NCBI GenBank assembly: GCA_964036045.1
Contig: OZ038385.1
Coordinates: 21,899,813 to 21,963,812, forward strand
DNA length: 64,000 nt
Origin: Eutreptiella sp. 'Long Island Sound 2002'
Lineage: Eukaryota > Euglenozoa > Euglenophyceae > Eutreptiales > Eutreptiaceae
Direction of reading: 5' to 3'
The notes below the pieces were generated by a model. That model had not been told where the DNA came from, ran no database searches, and saw only the letters and a program-made list of their open reading frames with translations. Position numbers and translations under genes: made by a program. Positions 59,918 to 64,000 of the stretch are shown piece by piece. The stretch's first letter is position 1; each line of letters starts with the position of its first letter.

Positions 59918-61507
59918 CAACAAGACCGAAAACGCGAAGACATGAAGGTGACCATCAAAGAACTACCCAAAGGAAACCGAGAACTCCCGGCGGAAGAGAA
60001 AAGTGAACTCTCGGAAGAAGCGCACGACAGCGATGGGCTGTCGGAAGCTCCTAGTATAAGCACCATCGCACCTGTGACTGAAGGGAGCTACCCAACTTCG
60101 ATGGAGTACGAGGACATGTTCAACGACGTTCTTTTGGCTTGTGAAAACGAAGAATTGTTGCTCCGACGAACCATCGAGGAGAACCTACAGCCGAAGAGCG
60201 AATGGCATGGATTTCAGTACGGGTTCGAAACAAAGAAGCGAAAGACGAATCTAGCTAAGCCGACAGAGTCGTGGCCCATGTCAAAGCAGGATCGAGAAGA
60301 AGTGAAGGCCCTACTCTGGACGCGCATCGATCAGATTCAGAAAGAGGAGTTGAAAGACCTCTGGAAGTCTAAGGTTTACTTGCCCGATCACGATGATGGA
60401 GCGACAGACGAGTACTCGGAGGTCTTGAACTACACCGATCTGTGTGACCTGTTAGAAGAGTACAGGGAGACTACGGACTACTATGCCGATGAGGAACTCA
60501 ACACAGGTGGCGCGAAGAGATGCGAGAAGAACAAACGCCAGAGGAAGAAAGAACGTACCAAAAGATGTGAACGTGCTTTTGGGTTGACTGAAGTCGGGAT
60601 ACCCGAAGAAGTGAAACCGGACGGTCTCCACAACCAAAAGAAGGATGAATTCGGGCGAAGCAACCTGCAAGCGAGCGAGGACTTCATGAGCAAAGTTAAA
60701 GAACACGACGAGCGCGTGTGGAACATCTTACACAAGTACCAAGAGGTGTTCGGACCATTGCCATCACCTGGAACCTGTAAAAAGCTGGTACAGCTTGACT
60801 TGGAGCTGAAAGAAGAGCACGCCAAAGATCGAATAAGGTCGAAGCCTTATCCGTGTTCCAAAGCTGACATGGACGAGATCATGCGGCAAGTTTTGGAGTG
60901 CGTGGAGGCAGGGCTGATCGAGGAATACAAGGAGGGAGACTACCCCAAGCATTGTTCCCCTTGTTTCCTAGTGGCGAAGCCAGGGTCTACGGCGAAGAGG
61001 TTAGTCGTGGACTACCAAAAGCTCAACCGCAAGATCAAGCAGCACAGTGGGTCCCTGCCGTTCATGGAGAACACGGTGGAAAACGCAGCGGACTGCAAGT
61101 TCAAGACGAAGATGGACAAGAGGTCAGGCTTTTGGCAAGTGGACCTGACGGAGCGCGCAAAGGACGTGATGGCTTTCATCACTCCACAAGGCCGTATTTT
61201 CAAGTGGCGAGTGATGCCTTTTGGCATTAGCAACGCCCCAGCCTTGTTCCAGGAGATGATGTCTCAAGTCCTGTGCCTCGTCAAGAAGAGACCAGCCGTT
61301 CAAGAGCTACTCACAAGAGGTGCCGTGTTGGAGGCGCACATTGACGACGTGCTGCTAGGGACCAACTCGGTCGAGGACCATTTGGTACTCTTGAGTGAGT
61401 TTTTCGAAGTCTGTCAAGAGCAACACTTGAGGATAAAGCTGGAGAAGTGCGAGTTCCTCCGGAGTGAAATGGAGTATCTGGGGTTTACGATTGGACCGGG
61501 ATGGACC
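59918..61507 (+). CDS. pol: element 3 reverse transcriptase (truncated pol)
   Basis: In frame with the protease ORF across one UAG; the first ATG is at 59942. After an acidic linker the RT core includes LVQLDLELKEEHAKDRIRSK, LVVDYQKLNRKI, KMDKRSGFWQVDLT, IFKWRVMPFGISNAPALF and AHIDDVLLGT. HIDD replaces the usual YxDD. The core is uninterrupted. Codons after about 61507 belong to the unrelated downstream sequence and end at 61618. Confidence 0.88.
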
Positions 61508-62531
61508 ACAGATCAGCCACGTGATATCCGGTGCACGAGACAACCTTCAACTGCGCTGTTCCGTGGCGACACTGAAGAGAAGACTAGACGACGCCGATCG
61601 GATGCGCAAGAGAATTAAGGTCGAGATCCATAACACCCGACAGGCGAATAAGGCCTTGGCTGCTGTGGTCGCTATCGCCGCGTTGTCGAGTGGGTTCAGG
61701 AGGTGTACGTGTTACACATGCGAGGGTCAGATGAGCGAGAACACACAGAAGTGCTGCACGGGCAAGCACGACCAATGTGCACAAAACTGGTTGTACCTGC
61801 TATTCGTTGCGGTTCGCGAAAGACGGCTTTTCGTCACCACCTGTGGCGTGGACGAGGGGTGCTACGTCCCACCCCCAGACCCCGAAGACGCGAACTACAC
61901 ACCACCAGGCGTCGTGTCTCAGCGGGTCCGGCGGGCGGTGAATGCGTGTAGGTCGGACGGTGAACCTTTTGAATACGGTGGTCAAGCCGTCACCGACGAG
62001 GTGATGGAACACACACTCGCAGAGTACAAGGAATTGTACGACGAGTGGCACAAGAATGTCATTGAGGCACCGATCAAGATAGCGGAAAGGGTCCAGGGTA
62101 TCCTGACCGAGAACCGATCCCCGTGCTGTAACCAGCCGTACGAGTACGAGGAGTCGTGTGATGTGAAGTGCCAACACTGTGTGTGTCACTTCTGTGACCT
62201 GTGCCATCGGCTTTTCAGGACCGAGGCGGATGTCCGTTTTCACGTGCCTGTCTGTACCCGGGCGGTGTGGTGCCACCGCTTTGGGGTGTTAGAACCCCCC
62301 GCGGACTATACCATAGTGACTGAAACGAGGGAACTGTTGTTGCGCGAAAGGCGTTCCCAGTATATATGCCGGCTTGCAAGAAATCCGGACTTTTCCATTG
62401 TAACCCCCCCGATGGGTGTGTGCACGTGGCATAGGATGGTAAGGACGGTTCTACACAGAATGCGGGTTGGGGAGCAGTCAGTTTTCGCTGCGCTGTCTAT
62501 CCGAAATTCCGAATTTAATGTGGTTGTGTGA
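61508..62531 (+). CDS. Cys/His-rich RING/IBR-like protein with C2HC finger
   Basis: This frame differs from that of element 3 and is open from within the element, so its true start is unknown; an upstream exon may be missing. A basic helix (TLKRRLDDADRMRKRIK) precedes a first cluster CTCYTCEG...CCTGKHDQC. After an acidic linker comes CCNQPYEYEESCDVKCQHC then VCHFCDLCHRLF, spaced like the second (IBR/RING2-type) finger of RBR-like ubiquitin ligases. The last two Cys also begin a C-x2-C-x12-H-x3-C finger (62193-62255). A ubiquitin-ligase-like role is inference. The ORF stops at TGA 62529. Confidence 0.5.
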
Positions 62532-62748
62532 GTGACAGCGGGTGGTGGTTGGTCTGCCACTCAGCCACGTGGTGGTATATGCTAACGTTGAAACAGTCTA
62601 TAATCTCCTCCCGTATTGCGACAGCGTGTGCCCGATGCTGTACAGAGCGTTCGCCACCAAGCCATTTCCAGGTGCTTTTACCGTTTGCAGTAACCTCCCT
62701 AAACAGAGGGTGTACCACATTGTCATTCAGCTCAAAGTGACAGAATAG
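62532..62748 (+). pseudogene. frame-shifted continuation of the RING/IBR-like ORF
   Basis: In the next frame, 62542-62748 reads GLPLSHVVVYANVETVYNLL, then a Cys/Pro-containing segment and HIVIQLKVTE before TAG. It is protein-like and begins where the previous ORF ends, so it may be the real C-terminus after an indel or a separate exon. Confidence 0.35.
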
Positions 62749-64000
62749 ATCACCCATCTGTTTTTTCTTTATCAGACCAACAGCAAAAAACACGCACTGT
62801 TTTGTACACAGCAAGAACACAAAGACCACACCGCCAAAAAAATGAACAGGTAACAACACCCACCCCAAAAAGAGGGAAAAGCAAAATGAAGATGCAGCGA
62901 GATAGGGTGTTGCTTTTGGTGATGAAACCACCACGGCCAAAAATGTGTAATGGGTATCACTGGTGACTGAGCGCCCATCACGGACCACAAACGTCACCCA
63001 CCCTACCATTTGAGGCAGGCAACTATGACACAGCACTCCTCTGATGGCCAACCAATCGATCCCAAGTGGGTTCTGTGACGAACCAGCCTCTCGTGGGTGA
63101 CATTGTCACAATCGCATGTGTGCACGTGGGTGTCGAAGCAAAAAAAAGACAAGCGCACGCGACGCGGACGAACCACCACACCACCGCGCGCGCCACGCCA
63201 CGCGGCGGACGGACCACCGCCGCGCGCGCGCCACCGGGACCGCGACGGAAGCCGGCGGCACATACGTGACGTATACACATACAATCCGAAAATAACACAC
63301 ACAGATGAAAAAAATTACGCACGATTCACACAGATGGGTTGACAGATAAACGTCGTCGAATTGTTAATTTTAGATTTTCGATTTGTATTCTGGAATTTTT
63401 TTTGTCGTTCTTTGCCCGGTTTGCAAATTCGTCTCGCGTGTTGCAATTTTCCCATGGCGCAGTGTCCCCCTTGATTTTAGATAGCAAATAACACACTCAA
63501 ATCAATGACAGAAAACGGCGAAGGCGGTCGAGGCCATCAACGATATCATAGCAGGAATTGTACCGTTCCATGTGTGCCACTGGGGTGTGTTTCACACGGA
63601 GTGTACTTTGTGCAGTCTGTTTGTTGACCGGTTGTGTCATCGCACCCGTGCCAGCTTGGTGGGTTTGCTGTTTGGCCAGGACTTCTGTATAGGAGAATCA
63701 TTGCTACCACAAAATTGACACCGATGAATGTGTTTATCTTGATCTCAAGCCTTCCTGAAGCCCCACGTAAAATTTGCATACTTGACTCACGTCGGTTTTC
63801 CGGTGTTTTTAGACCATACAAAATTTAAGAGACACCTATGCTGACTGGTGTGTAACCCGACTATTGGGCACAGATATTGGTTCGGATTTGGACATATCAC
63901 TGCATTCTCTGGTGTGCCACAGTATACATCAACCAGCAGGCACCAAACCAAGCCACCCTTTCCGTGAATTGTCTACAGTGATTATATTATGACGAGCAAC
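62749..64000. other. no gene recognised
   Basis: It contains a CG-dinucleotide-rich patch at 63150-63260 (ACGCGGACG, CGCGCGCGCC). Short ORFs on both strands lack domains. Confidence 0.5.

Larger units (their letters stand above)
56517..61507 (+). mobile_element. element 3: 3'-truncated Ty3/gypsy element related to element 1
   Basis: It has primer site, gag, UAG, protease, NPPFS module, UAG, RT, all in one frame. Homology to element 1 ends at GFTIGPGW (about 61505), just after the RT core. RNase H, integrase, chromodomain and 3' LTR are missing and unrelated coding sequence begins. The truncation is therefore by deletion or rearrangement. Confidence 0.85.

Overview
This is a eukaryotic nuclear window dominated by transposable elements, most likely from a large-genomed protist or alga. 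There are no operons, rRNAs or CRISPR arrays. Host coding sequence is sparse: one spliced EF-hand-like exon, a partial ORF at the left edge, a RING/IBR-like ORF near the right edge and a few possible exons. The gag proteins end in Lys/Gly-rich tails, and the Ty3/gypsy polymerases (HIDD box, chromodomain) resemble those I associate with dinoflagellates. The host assignment is an inference, not shown by the sequence.

Layout. 1-14.0 kb: intergenic or intronic DNA with a partial ORF (minus, 1-400), a hAT transposase tail between two CGCAATTTT arrays, tRNA-like SINE heads, minisatellites, an EF-hand exon (6501-6666), a fold-back element (about 9.6-10.6 kb) and a decayed ORF (12754-13365). 14.0-33.5 kb: an 8.4-kb APE-type LINE on the minus strand, bounded by an 18-bp target duplication. 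It encodes an ORF1 that ends in an AlkB-type dioxygenase domain and an ORF2 with endonuclease, RT, RNase H and a Cys/His tail. The LINE is split by an 11-kb Ty3/gypsy element (element 1, plus strand, 16426-27437, 709-bp LTRs, TSD TATGG). 33.5-35.1 kb: flank. 35.1-52.8 kb: a second Ty3/gypsy chromovirus (element 2, minus strand) with about 1.5-kb LTRs. A young 2.35-kb non-autonomous LTR element lies inside its pol (element 4, 40538-42885, TSD GAAAC), and a 747-bp TIR DNA transposon lies inside its right LTR. 52.8-56.0 kb: GC-rich, strand-asymmetric low-complexity DNA ending in a short SR/KG-rich ORF. 56.0-61.5 kb: a third, 3'-truncated Ty3/gypsy element related to element 1 (element 3, plus strand). 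61.5-62.75 kb: a Cys/His-rich RING/IBR-like ORF. 62.75-64 kb: no recognised gene.

How the parts relate. Elements 1 and 3 share one architecture: gag with a CCHC knuckle, an in-frame UAG in an almost identical context, protease, a NPPFS-containing module, an RT with HIDD in place of YxDD, then (element 1 only) RNase H, integrase and chromodomain. All three large LTR elements carry a (T/C)GGTAGCAGAG primer-binding site. The nesting gives an order of events: the LINE predates element 1, and element 2 predates both element 4 and the TIR transposon. Most coding regions are broken by single stops or by shifts at homopolymer runs, so this copy set is mostly inactive or contains homopolymer sequencing errors.
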